The position numbers were made by a program, and so were the translations under genes. The notes beneath the pieces are model-generated. The model ran no database searches and was not told where the DNA came from. It worked only from the letters and a program-made list of their open reading frames with translations. A stretch of DNA of 6,585 nt from Terriglobales bacterium (lineage in GTDB: Bacteria; Acidobacteriota; Terriglobia; Terriglobales; Acidobacteriaceae): positions 1-6,585 of the forward strand of contig JAATFE010000462.1 in assembly GCA_015655365.1 (NCBI GenBank), given 5' to 3'. Positions within the stretch are counted from its first letter, which is position 1; every line of letters begins with the position of its first letter. Positions 1 through 6,041 of this stretch are shown here, piece by piece.

Positions 1-1785
1 ATCTCTCACCTGGAAAAGGTCGAGCTGCCGACAGCGGCTTCCGCCGACTTCGACATCGTCGGCGCCATCTCCAGCAAGGCTCCCAAGTTCGTCCACGACG
101 TTCTGGGTCAGATCGCCGGCGGCAAGGGCGACCTGCTCCCGGTCAGCGCACTTCCGGCTGGCGGCGCATTCCCCACGGGCACGGCGCAGTACGAAAAGCG
201 CAACATCGCCCAGTTCATTCCGGTCTGGGACAAGGACCTCTGCATCCAGTGCGGCAAGTGCGCCATGGTTTGCCCTCACGGCGTAATTCGCGCCAAGGTC
301 TACAGTGCCGACCTCGCTGCCAATGCACCGGCCACCCTCCAGTGGGCCAAGCCCAAGTGGAAGGGAATGGAAGAGGACCACTACACGTTGCAGATTGCTC
401 CCGAAGATTGCACGGGTTGCAGCGTCTGCGTCGAAGTCTGCCCGGTCAAGAGCAAGAGCGACAGCAGCAAAAAGGCCATCAACATGGCGCCCCAGGTGCC
501 GCTGCGCGAAACCGAGCGCGAAAATTGGGACTTCTTCCTCGGATTGCCCGAGGTGGATCGCTCCAAGCTCTCTCACACCCAGGTCAAGGATCTGCAACTG
601 TTGCAGCCGCTCTTTGAGTTCTCCGGCGCCTGCGCGGGTTGCGGTGAAACCGCCTATGTCAAGCTGCTCACCCAGCTCTTCGGCGATCGCCTCTATGTGG
701 CCAACGCCACGGGGTGCTCCTCCATTTATGGCGGCAACCTGCCCACCACGCCTTACACCTCCAACAAGGAAGGCCGTGGTCCGACGTGGGCCAACTCGCT
801 CTTCGAGGACAATGCCGAGTTTGGCTTCGGTATGCGCATGGCTCTCGATCAGCAGAAGGAATTCGCTGAACTGCTGGTGAAGCGCCTGGCTCCGGCCATC
901 GGCGACGAACTGGTGAATGCTCTGCTCACGGCCTCGCAGAAGACCGAAACCGAGATCAACGAGCAGCGCGCGCGTGTGGCTGCATTGCGCGCCAAGCTGG
1001 CCGGCAACGATAGTTCCGATGCCAAGAACCTGCTTGCCATCGTCGACAACCTGGTCCGCAAGAGCGTGTGGATTCTGGGTGGAGACGGATGGGCCTACGA
1101 TATTGGCTTCGGCGGTTTGGATCACGTGCTCGGTTCCGGGAAGAACATCAACGTCCTGGTTCTCGATACCGAGGTTTATTCCAACACCGGCGGCCAGATG
1201 TCCAAGTCCACGCCTCGCGGCGCGGTGGCCAAGTTTGCCGCCAGCGGCAAGCCGAACAGCAAGAAGGATCTGGCGATGGAAGCCGTCAGCTACGGTTCCG
1301 TCTATGTCGCCAAGGTCGCTTTGGGCGGCAACGACACCCACGTGGCCAAGGCCTTCCAGGAGGCTGAAGCACACGACGGTCCGTCGATCGTCATCGCCTA
1401 CGCCAGTTGCATCGCCCACGGTTACGACCTGGTTCACGGCCTCGAACAGCAGAAGTTGGCCGTGCAGTCCGGTTACTGGCCGCTGATGCGCTACAACCCC
1501 GATCTGCGCGAAACGGGCAAAAATCCGTTCCAGCTCGATTCCAAGGCGCCAGCCATCCGGCTCAAGGATTACACTTACCGCGAAGCCCGCTATACTATGC
1601 TGGCGCGCAGTAATCCCGATCTGGCTGCGAAGCTGCTTGAGGAAGCGCAGGACGACGTGGAAAGGCAGTGGAGGGTTTACTCCGCGCGTGCCGCAATGCC
1701 GGGCCGTGGCGAAACACCCAACATCGCTCCCGCGGAGAAGTCGGAAGAGAAACTGGCGGCACCTAGTGCCGGAGGATCTAAATGA
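1..1785 (+). CDS. nifJ: Pyruvate:ferredoxin (flavodoxin) oxidoreductase, C-terminal half (5' end outside window)
   Basis: The enzyme oxidatively decarboxylates pyruvate with CoA to acetyl-CoA and CO2, passing electrons to ferredoxin or flavodoxin in the cytoplasm; the reaction is reversible. The frame is open from base 1, giving 594 visible residues of a family usually near 1,180-1,200, so the N-terminal pyruvate-binding domains are missing. Numbering from the window edge, two ferredoxin-type 4Fe-4S motifs come first: CIQCGKCAMVCP (C81, C84, C87, C91) and CTGCSVCVEVCP (C137, C140, C143, C147). The TPP domain follows, with proximal-cluster cysteines C211, C214, C239 and C470. Their spacings (3, 25, 231) equal those I recall for the Desulfovibrio africanus enzyme. 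The TPP/Mg signature is GGDGWAYDIGF (360-370) through DTEVYSNTGGQ (389-399). No key residue is missing. The last ~25 residues are a low-complexity A/E/K/P tail. The stop overlaps the next start codon (ATGA). The family assignment is secure; pyruvate rather than another 2-oxoacid as substrate is inferred from the NifJ-type layout. Confidence 0.96.
   Translation: MSHLEKVELPTAASADFDIVGAISSKAPKFVHDVLGQIAGGKGDLLPVSALPAGGAFPTGTAQYEKRNIAQFIPVWDKDLCIQCGKCAMVCPHGVIRAKVYSADLAANAPATLQWAKPKWKGMEEDHYTLQIAPEDCTGCSVCVEVCPVKSKSDSSKKAINMAPQVPLRETERENWDFFLGLPEVDRSKLSHTQVKDLQLLQPLFEFSGACAGCGETAYVKLLTQLFGDRLYVANATGCSSIYGGNLPTTPYTSNKEGRGPTWANSLFEDNAEFGFGMRMALDQQKEFAELLVKRLAPAIGDELVNALLTASQKTETEINEQRARVAALRAKLAGNDSSDAKNLLAIVDNLVRKSVWILGGDGWAYDIGFGGLDHVLGSGKNINVLVLDTEVYSNTGGQMSKSTPRGAVAKFAASGKPNSKKDLAMEAVSYGSVYVAKVALGGNDTHVAKAFQEAEAHDGPSIVIAYASCIAHGYDLVHGLEQQKLAVQSGYWPLMRYNPDLRETGKNPFQLDSKAPAIRLKDYTYREARYTMLARSNPDLAAKLLEEAQDDVERQWRVYSARAAMPGRGETPNIAPAEKSEEKLAAPSAGGSK
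1771..1776 (+). promoter_or_regulatory. Shine-Dalgarno site for the DHODH-like gene, inside nifJ
   Basis: GGAGGA lies inside the last codons of nifJ, five bases before the ATG at 1782. Its spacing and strength fix the start of the downstream gene and support translational coupling across the ATGA overlap. Confidence 0.85.
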
Positions 1786-2798
1786 TCGATTTTTCAACAC
1801 AATACATGGGGCTGCCGTTAAGCGGCCCCATCGTGGTGTCTTCGACCCCAATCTCGGAGTCGATCGATAATGTGCGCCGGCTGGAAGATGCCGGCGCATC
1901 CGCGATTGTGCTCACCTCGCTCTTCGAGGAGCAACTGGAGCTAGAATCCAAAGCTCTGGACGAAGACCTCTCGAGGGGCACCGAATCCTTTGCCGAGTCG
2001 CTCGGTTACCTACCCGACCTGAGCGATTACCGCATGACGCACGAGGTCTATCTCGACCACCTGCGCCGCGCGAAGGAAGCGGTTAACATTCCCATCCTGG
2101 CCAGCCTCAATGGCGCCACCACGGGCGGCTGGATTCGCTACGCTACCGATGTGGAGCAGGCCGGCGCCGACGCCATCGAGCTGAATACATACGCTTTGGC
2201 CACCGATCGCAGCCAGACTTCCGCCGAAATCGAATTGCAGCTTCTTGACTTGGTCGCTGCCGTTACCAGCGCCGTCAAGATTCCTGTCTCCGTCAAGCTG
2301 TCGCAATCGTTCACGAGCGTCCCGCACCTTGTGGCCCGCCTGGAAGATGTCGGCGCCCGCGGCGTTGTGCTGTTCAACCGGTTCTATCAGCCGGACTTCG
2401 ACATCGAAACGCTGGAAGTGCGCCCCACGCTGCACTTCTCCACGCCTTCCGAGTTGTTGCCTCGTCTGCACTGGGCGGCCATTCTTTACGGCCACCTGAA
2501 GCTCGATCTGGCTATCTCCGGCGGCGTGCATTCTGCCGAGGACGTCCTCAAGGGGATCATGGCAGGAGCGGGGGTAACGATGATGGCTTCCGCGATCCAT
2601 ATCCACGGCATCGAGCACATCGCCAGGGTTCTGGCCGATATGCGTTATTGGCTGGAGAAGCGCGAATATACCTCGTTGTGGGAGACGCGCGGATGCCTCA
2701 GCCGCCGTTCCGTTCCCGACACCTCGCCCTTCGACCGCGGCAACTACATCAAGACGCTCAGCTCCTACAGCCTGCGTCAGACCGTAGCCGCATTCTAA
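1782..2798 (+). CDS. Dihydroorotate dehydrogenase-like FMN-binding protein coupled to nifJ
   Basis: A 338-residue protein with the FMN-binding TIM barrel of class 1 dihydroorotate dehydrogenases. Visible family features are the N-terminal strand GLPLSGPIVVSS (10-21), the strand IPILASLNG (103-111), the flavin-side lysine in VSVKLS (K172), FNR (198-200) and the phosphate-binding end ISGGVHSAEDVLKGIMAGAG (245-264). The loop that in true enzymes reads ELNxSCPN and carries the catalytic base is here ELNTYALA (133-140). The first Asn is kept, but the Cys/Ser base and second Asn are absent. Pyrimidine synthesis is therefore doubtful, and I give no pyrD symbol. The start is fixed by GGAGGA five bases upstream; it overlaps the nifJ stop by four bases and a terminator follows. 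The tight coupling suggests a role linked to the oxidoreductase, perhaps electron transfer or maturation, but this is inference. It is commonly annotated only as a dihydroorotate dehydrogenase-like protein. Confidence 0.88.
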   Translation: MIDFSTQYMGLPLSGPIVVSSTPISESIDNVRRLEDAGASAIVLTSLFEEQLELESKALDEDLSRGTESFAESLGYLPDLSDYRMTHEVYLDHLRRAKEAVNIPILASLNGATTGGWIRYATDVEQAGADAIELNTYALATDRSQTSAEIELQLLDLVAAVTSAVKIPVSVKLSQSFTSVPHLVARLEDVGARGVVLFNRFYQPDFDIETLEVRPTLHFSTPSELLPRLHWAAILYGHLKLDLAISGGVHSAEDVLKGIMAGAGVTMMASAIHIHGIEHIARVLADMRYWLEKREYTSLWETRGCLSRRSVPDTSPFDRGNYIKTLSSYSLRQTVAAF

Positions 2799-2839
2799 AG
2801 TTGCAGTAGAGAACGAAAGATAGATTCATCCAGAATTTC

Positions 2840-2880
2840 AGCGGTGGCCGCAAACTCATGCGGCCGCCGCTATTGTTTTG
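2840..2880 (+). terminator. Rho-independent terminator of the nifJ-DHODH-like unit
   Basis: GCGGTGGCCGC (2841-2851) pairs with GCGGCCGCCGC (2860-2870), with one G-T wobble. A further A-T pair at the loop leaves a six-base loop. A T-rich tail, TATTGTTTT (2871-2879), follows. It sits 42 bases after the + strand stop codon. The tail is on the + side only, so it should not work well for the converging gene. Confidence 0.85.
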
Positions 2881-2905
2881 GGGCTTAACCGCTGCCTGAA
2901 AATCC

Positions 2906-2943
2906 GGGTGCCCCAGGTCTCGATTCTGAGACCTGGGAAAGCA
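2906..2943. repeat. Palindromic hairpin element, copy 1
   Basis: A perfect 10-bp inverted repeat, CCCAGGTCTC (2912-2921) and GAGACCTGGG (2928-2937), with a six-base loop. It is bordered by GGGTGCCCCA on the left and TGGGAAAGCA on the right. The same borders recur in the next element (GGGTGTCCCA and TGGGAGAGCA). No T-tract follows on either strand, so it does not look like a simple terminator. I infer a dispersed palindromic intergenic repeat. Confidence 0.7.
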
Positions 2944-2979
2944 AGCCATCAGGCAACATTGGCTCTACCGCAGGTGGCT

Positions 2980-3031
2980 GGGTGTCCCATCCTTGGCGCG
3001 TAGTTGTTCTCGCGCCAAGGATGGGAGAGCA
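2980..3031. repeat. Palindromic hairpin element, copy 2
   Basis: A perfect inverted repeat: CCCATCCTTGGCGCG (2986-3000) against CGCGCCAAGGATGGG (3011-3025). One more T-A pair outside makes 16 bp, with a ten-base loop. The left border GGGTGTCCCA starts 74 bases after the matching border of copy 1, and the right border TGGGAGAGCA also matches. The stem interior differs completely from copy 1 while pairing stays perfect. It lies 27 bases beyond the stop codon of the - strand phosphatase gene, so it could protect or end that transcript, but there is no U-tract. Confidence 0.75.
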
Positions 3032-3057
3032 TGATCCCGCATTCCAGCGACGAAAAA

Positions 3058-4881
3058 CTACCGCACCCTCAGCACGACGATCGTTTCGTCGTCGAACCGG
3101 TCGTGCGTGCCCTGGAAGCGGCTCACATCGTCGAGAATGGAGTCGGCAATCTCCTCGGCAGTCAGGCCGCTGCGAGCGCACAGAACCGTCGAGATCTGTT
3201 CCTGCCCGTACATCTCGCCGTCCGCATTCTCGGCGTCCGAAATGCCATCCGAGACAAAGATCAGGGTGTCGCCGGGCTGCGTGGCCACATTGAACTCCTC
3301 GTAGGTCACGTCCGGAAACAGGCCCAGCGGGAATCCCTCGGCGCGCACCGTGACGGTATCGCACGAGCGGTAAAACAGCGGCTGAACAGCGCCGGAGTTG
3401 GCCACCTGCAAGGTGCGGTTCTCGTCGTTCCATACCGCGAAGAGCATGGTTACGTACTGCGACTCCAGCTTGCGCTCCTGGAGCGCGTCGTTGAGCCTGG
3501 CCAGCATCTTGGCCGGTTCCGGGCGCTGCGCTGCGGCCGAGCGCATGATGCCGCTCACCAGCGCGGCAAACAGCGCCGCCGGGGCAGCCTTGCCGCTCAC
3601 GTCGCCCAGCACGATGGCGGTGCGGTTGGGGCCGTAGTCCACAAAGTCGTAGAGGTCGCCACCGATGGTGCGGGCGGGAAGAAAGCGCACCGCAATCTCG
3701 GCATTGGTCATCTGCGGCGCGGCCGGCGGCAGCAGCCGAAGCTGTACCTCGCGCGCCATGGCGATGTCGCGCTCCAGTTGCCGTTCCTGGCGCTTGACGG
3801 CCTGGTAGAGGCGCGCATTCTCGATGGAGATAGCTACCTGTGCCGCCAAGGTGGTGATCATGCGTGCGTGCTCGTCGTTGAAGAAATGGCTGCGCGTGTG
3901 CTCCAGGTCGAGCACGCCGATGACGCGCCCCTTGTAGAACAGGGGAACCACCAGCTCCGAACGGGTCTCGGGATTCATGCAGACATAACGCGGATCCTTG
4001 CGCACATCGGGCACATTCACCAGGCGCCACTCCCGCACTGCCGCGCCCACCAAACCGCTGGTGATGGGGACGCGCCGCGTGGGTGCGTGCGCGGCTCCGA
4101 AGCGCCATGCGTAGCGCGTGACGAGCATCTCACCCTTCTCATCCACCAGCATGATGGTGAACATCTGGTAGTCGATCAGGCGGCGCAGCAGTTGACCAAC
4201 GCGCTCCAGCAGCAGGTCGAGCTCCAGAATCGACGCCAGTTCAACGGCAATCTCGTTGAGCACTTCGAGGGTTTGCGCCTGGCGGGAAACGCGGGCATAG
4301 AGCCGGGCGTTTTCGATGGCCTGGGCGATGCGCGAGGCGGTCAACGTGAGCAGATGCAGATGCTCGGGGCGAAAATGCCCCACGTGCTCGCTTTCCAGGT
4401 CCATCACCCCGATAAGGCGGTTCTTGGCGATCAGCGGCACCGCCAGCTCGGAGCGCACATCGGGAGCGGCGTTGATGTAGTCCTCGGAGCTGGAAACGTC
4501 GTTCAGAAGCACCGGCTGGCGGGTCAAGGCCACCTGGCCGACCACGCCCTTGCCCAGGGGAACCCGCGTGCGTTCCACTTCCGGCGTGTGGCCGAGCTGA
4601 AACCTCATGCGCAGTTCGTGGGTGCGGTCGTTGAGCAGGAAGATGGCGAAGATGCGGTAGTGGATGACCGCGCGCACCAGTTCGGAGGTGCGGTTCAACA
4701 GGGTTTGCAGGTCGAGCGTGGTATTGAGCGCCTCGGCCAGTTGCATCAGGTAGGCCGCGTCGGCGGGCTCTACGCGAGCATTCACCGGGTCCAGATGGGC
4801 CCACGGATTCTCGGAGCTGGCGGGGCGGTAGTCGCCTTCGAGCCCGGATTCAACCGGCGAAGATGGAGGATTGGAGTCCAT
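3058..4881 (-). CDS. GAF-GAF-PP2C serine phosphatase, RsbU/SpoIIE type
   Basis: A 607-residue cytoplasmic signalling protein with no signal peptide or membrane segment visible. Domains: a Pro-rich start (1-40), GAF 1 (about 45-192), GAF 2 (about 205-355), a charged, probably helical linker (355-385) and a PP2C-like phosphatase (about 390-607). The GAF domains look duplicated: RSELAVPL (143-150) and RSELVVPL (307-314), LIGVMDLE and VIGVLDLE, and IENARLY in both. The metal-binding phosphatase motifs are intact: GGDLYDF (D409), GDVSGKAAPAAL (D427), SDGISDA (D545) and DDETIVV (D597/D598). Known relatives dephosphorylate anti-sigma-factor antagonists (STAS proteins) in partner-switching pathways, with GAF domains sensing a ligand. 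The substrate here is unknown because no STAS or anti-sigma gene is in the window. No Shine-Dalgarno site is visible before the ATG at 4881. The next Met, residue 46, would cut into GAF 1, so I keep this start with moderate confidence. The gene converges on the nifJ unit. Confidence 0.93.
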   Translation of the reverse strand: MDSNPPSSPVESGLEGDYRPASSENPWAHLDPVNARVEPADAAYLMQLAEALNTTLDLQTLLNRTSELVRAVIHYRIFAIFLLNDRTHELRMRFQLGHTPEVERTRVPLGKGVVGQVALTRQPVLLNDVSSSEDYINAAPDVRSELAVPLIAKNRLIGVMDLESEHVGHFRPEHLHLLTLTASRIAQAIENARLYARVSRQAQTLEVLNEIAVELASILELDLLLERVGQLLRRLIDYQMFTIMLVDEKGEMLVTRYAWRFGAAHAPTRRVPITSGLVGAAVREWRLVNVPDVRKDPRYVCMNPETRSELVVPLFYKGRVIGVLDLEHTRSHFFNDEHARMITTLAAQVAISIENARLYQAVKRQERQLERDIAMAREVQLRLLPPAAPQMTNAEIAVRFLPARTIGGDLYDFVDYGPNRTAIVLGDVSGKAAPAALFAALVSGIMRSAAAQRPEPAKMLARLNDALQERKLESQYVTMLFAVWNDENRTLQVANSGAVQPLFYRSCDTVTVRAEGFPLGLFPDVTYEEFNVATQPGDTLIFVSDGISDAENADGEMYGQEQISTVLCARSGLTAEEIADSILDDVSRFQGTHDRFDDETIVVLRVR

Positions 4882-4909
4882 AGTGCTGAATAGGAATGAT
4901 AACGTAGTC

Positions 4910-4937
4910 AGAGATCAAGGGGCAGAGATCAGAGATC
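4910..4937 (-). repeat. GATCTCT heptamer array A
   Basis: Read on the - strand from 4937 to 4910, four consecutive 7-bp units occur: GATCTCT, GATCTCT, GCCCCTT, GATCTCT. It lies 28 bases upstream of the phosphatase start codon. Its orientation is opposite to that of the two arrays after deoC and hpt. Confidence 0.75.
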
Positions 4938-4996
4938 ATGTTACAGAAGCCCCAGAGGCCGTTGCTCCGCGATGTACGGCCGGAAACTAAAGTCTG

Positions 4997-5015
4997 AAAA
5001 ACGGCGAAAGAGCCG
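4997..5015 (-). terminator. Possible short terminator after deoC
   Basis: On the - strand, CGGC (5015-5012) and GCCG (5005-5002) form a 4-bp GC stem with a six-base loop TCTTTC, followed at once by TTTTT (5001-4997). It is 25 bases past the deoC stop. The stem is short, so this is a weak or tentative call. The left base of the stem overlaps heptamer array B. Confidence 0.4.
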
Positions 5016-5035
5016 ATCTCTGAGCTCTGATCTCT
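5015..5035 (+). repeat. GATCTCT heptamer array B
   Basis: Three consecutive 7-bp units on the + strand: GATCTCT, GAGCTCT, GATCTCT. It begins five bases beyond the deoC stop codon; in the deoC transcript the core reads AGAGATC. With array A it forms an imperfect 21-bp inverted repeat (4910-4930 against 5015-5035, 17 of 21 positions matching). Confidence 0.75.
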
Positions 5036-5040
5036 CGTTC

Positions 5041-5796
5041 TTACTCCGCTCCCAGTTCGCGCACAATCGCCACCCCGGCGGAGGCGCCGATACGGTTGGC
5101 TCCTGCTTCGAGCATGGTGCGCACGTCGGCCAGGGTACGGATGCCGCCCGAGGCCTTGACGCCGGACCGTGCGCCGGCCACGCCGCGCAGCAAGGCCACA
5201 TCGGCCGCAGTCGCGCCGCCGTTGGCAAAGCCGGTCGAGGTCTTCAGAAAGTCGGCCCCGGCCAGGATCGCGATCTCCGCGCCGCGCAGCTTCTCTTCCA
5301 CGCTCAGCAGGGAAGTTTCCAAAATCACCTTGAGCAGCGCGCCACGATGATGAGCGATGGTAGCCACTGCCTGGATGGCGTGCTGGACGGCCTGGAAGTT
5401 GCCGCTCTTGAGTTGGCCGATGGGGATCACCATGTCCAGCTCACGCGCGCCCAGGCGGGCCAATGCAGCGGCCTCCTGGCGCAGCGTAGAGACCAATGAG
5501 GCGCCCAGCGGAAAGCCCAGGACGACTCCCACCGGGATTCCCGTGCCGGAGAGCACGGAAACGGCTGTGGGCACCCACAGCGGATTGACCATGGCGCAGG
5601 CAAAGCGATAACGAATGGCCTCGTCGCACAGGTTCTCGACCTGCACGCGGGTGGCATCGGGCTTGAGCAGCGTGTGGTCGATCACTGCTGCCAGTGTTTG
5701 CCAACTGGACAAGGTGTGGGCCGAAAATGCGGCTGAATCGAAACTGCCGTTGTCGAATTCGACTTCGACTTCGGGAACGGAAATGGTGGTTGTCAT
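5041..5796 (-). CDS. deoC: Deoxyribose-phosphate aldolase
   Basis: The enzyme cleaves 2-deoxy-D-ribose 5-phosphate to glyceraldehyde 3-phosphate and acetaldehyde, the last step of deoxynucleoside breakdown, in the cytoplasm. The 251-residue product carries all class I aldolase marks of the DeoC family: IDHTLLKPDAT (39-49), the catalytic Asp in ELDMVIP (D121), LLKVILET (154-161), the Schiff-base Lys in DFLKTSTGF (K185) and the second active-site Lys in VKASGGIR (K214). About 30 acidic and Ser-rich residues precede the conserved core, making it longer than short forms that start almost directly at this motif. The start is supported by AAGGAG eight bases upstream of the ATG, and a promoter-like pair lies further up. 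It sits 243 bases downstream of hpt, same strand, so the two may share salvage regulation but are not tightly packed. Confidence 0.95.
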   Translation of the reverse strand: MTTTISVPEVEVEFDNGSFDSAAFSAHTLSSWQTLAAVIDHTLLKPDATRVQVENLCDEAIRYRFACAMVNPLWVPTAVSVLSGTGIPVGVVLGFPLGASLVSTLRQEAAALARLGARELDMVIPIGQLKSGNFQAVQHAIQAVATIAHHRGALLKVILETSLLSVEEKLRGAEIAILAGADFLKTSTGFANGGATAADVALLRGVAGARSGVKASGGIRTLADVRTMLEAGANRIGASAGVAIVRELGAE

Positions 5797-5804
5797 CGGT
5801 GCTG

Positions 5805-5810
5805 CTCCTT
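5805..5810 (-). promoter_or_regulatory. Shine-Dalgarno site of deoC
   Basis: AAGGAG on the - strand (within GCGAAGGAG), eight bases before the ATG at 5796. It fixes the start and so supports the reality of the N-terminal extension of DeoC. Confidence 0.8.
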
Positions 5811-5861
5811 CGCAAAATCACGCCGCTCTGCCGGCGGCTTATCGAACCATGTACCGGGCTG

Positions 5862-5891
5862 AGTATAGTGCGTTGGGGACCGCCGAACCAA
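5862..5891 (-). promoter_or_regulatory. Candidate sigma-70-type promoter for deoC
   Basis: On the - strand, TTGGTT (5891-5886) and TATACT (5867-5862) are separated by 18 bases. The -10 box matches the consensus at five of six positions, the -35 box at three. The predicted start near 5855 would give a leader of about 58 bases that includes the Shine-Dalgarno site. The call rests on sequence resemblance alone. Confidence 0.5.
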
Positions 5892-5924
5892 ATCGGGATG
5901 CAATCTATATCAACAGAAACCGCA

Positions 5925-5950
5925 GGCGCACCAGAGCCATCCAGTGCGCC
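5925..5950 (-). terminator. Hairpin between hpt and deoC, possible hpt terminator
   Basis: A perfect 7-bp inverted repeat, GGCGCAC (5925-5931) and GTGCGCC (5944-5950), with a 12-base loop. On the - strand it is followed by TGCGGTTTCTGTTG, which is only mildly T-rich. It lies about 90 bases past the hpt stop and upstream of the deoC promoter candidate, where a terminator would make sense. The weak tail keeps confidence low. Confidence 0.35.
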
Positions 5951-6006
5951 CGCAGACAACTCCTTCAGAGTCTCCACCTTGCCCCGAAAACCGGCAACCA
6001 GCCCTT

Positions 6007-6041
6007 GATCTCTCACCTTTGATCTCTGATCCCTGTTCCCT
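6007..6041 (+). repeat. GATCTCT heptamer array C
   Basis: Five consecutive 7-bp units on the + strand: GATCTCT, CACCTTT, GATCTCT, GATCCCT, GTTCCCT. The last unit runs two bases into the hpt stop codon (6040-6042). In the hpt transcript the array therefore begins at the stop codon, like array B after deoC. Confidence 0.75.

Noticed and set aside
2010..2618. A 202-residue - strand open frame inside the DHODH-like gene
   Set aside because: It is antisense to a gene with clear FMN-barrel motifs and has no family features of its own.
2912..3025. Hairpins read as terminators for the phosphatase gene
   Set aside because: The stems are strong, but neither is followed by a T-tract on the - strand. 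I list them as repeat elements.
2885..4108. A 407-residue open frame on the - strand in another frame of the phosphatase gene
   Set aside because: It is a frame-shifted reading of the same DNA, Arg/Ala/Gly-rich and without family motifs. The true frame is open across the whole region.
3004..4893. A 629-residue open frame on the + strand, antisense to the phosphatase gene
   Set aside because: It is a mirror of the real gene in GC-rich DNA. It shows no recognisable motif, is rich in H/R/G/Q as antisense shadows are, and the opposite strand carries clear GAF and PP2C motifs.
4882..5040. A promoter for the phosphatase gene in the gap
   Set aside because: TTGATC and TATCAT-like boxes are present on the - strand but at the wrong spacing. 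I could not support a promoter.
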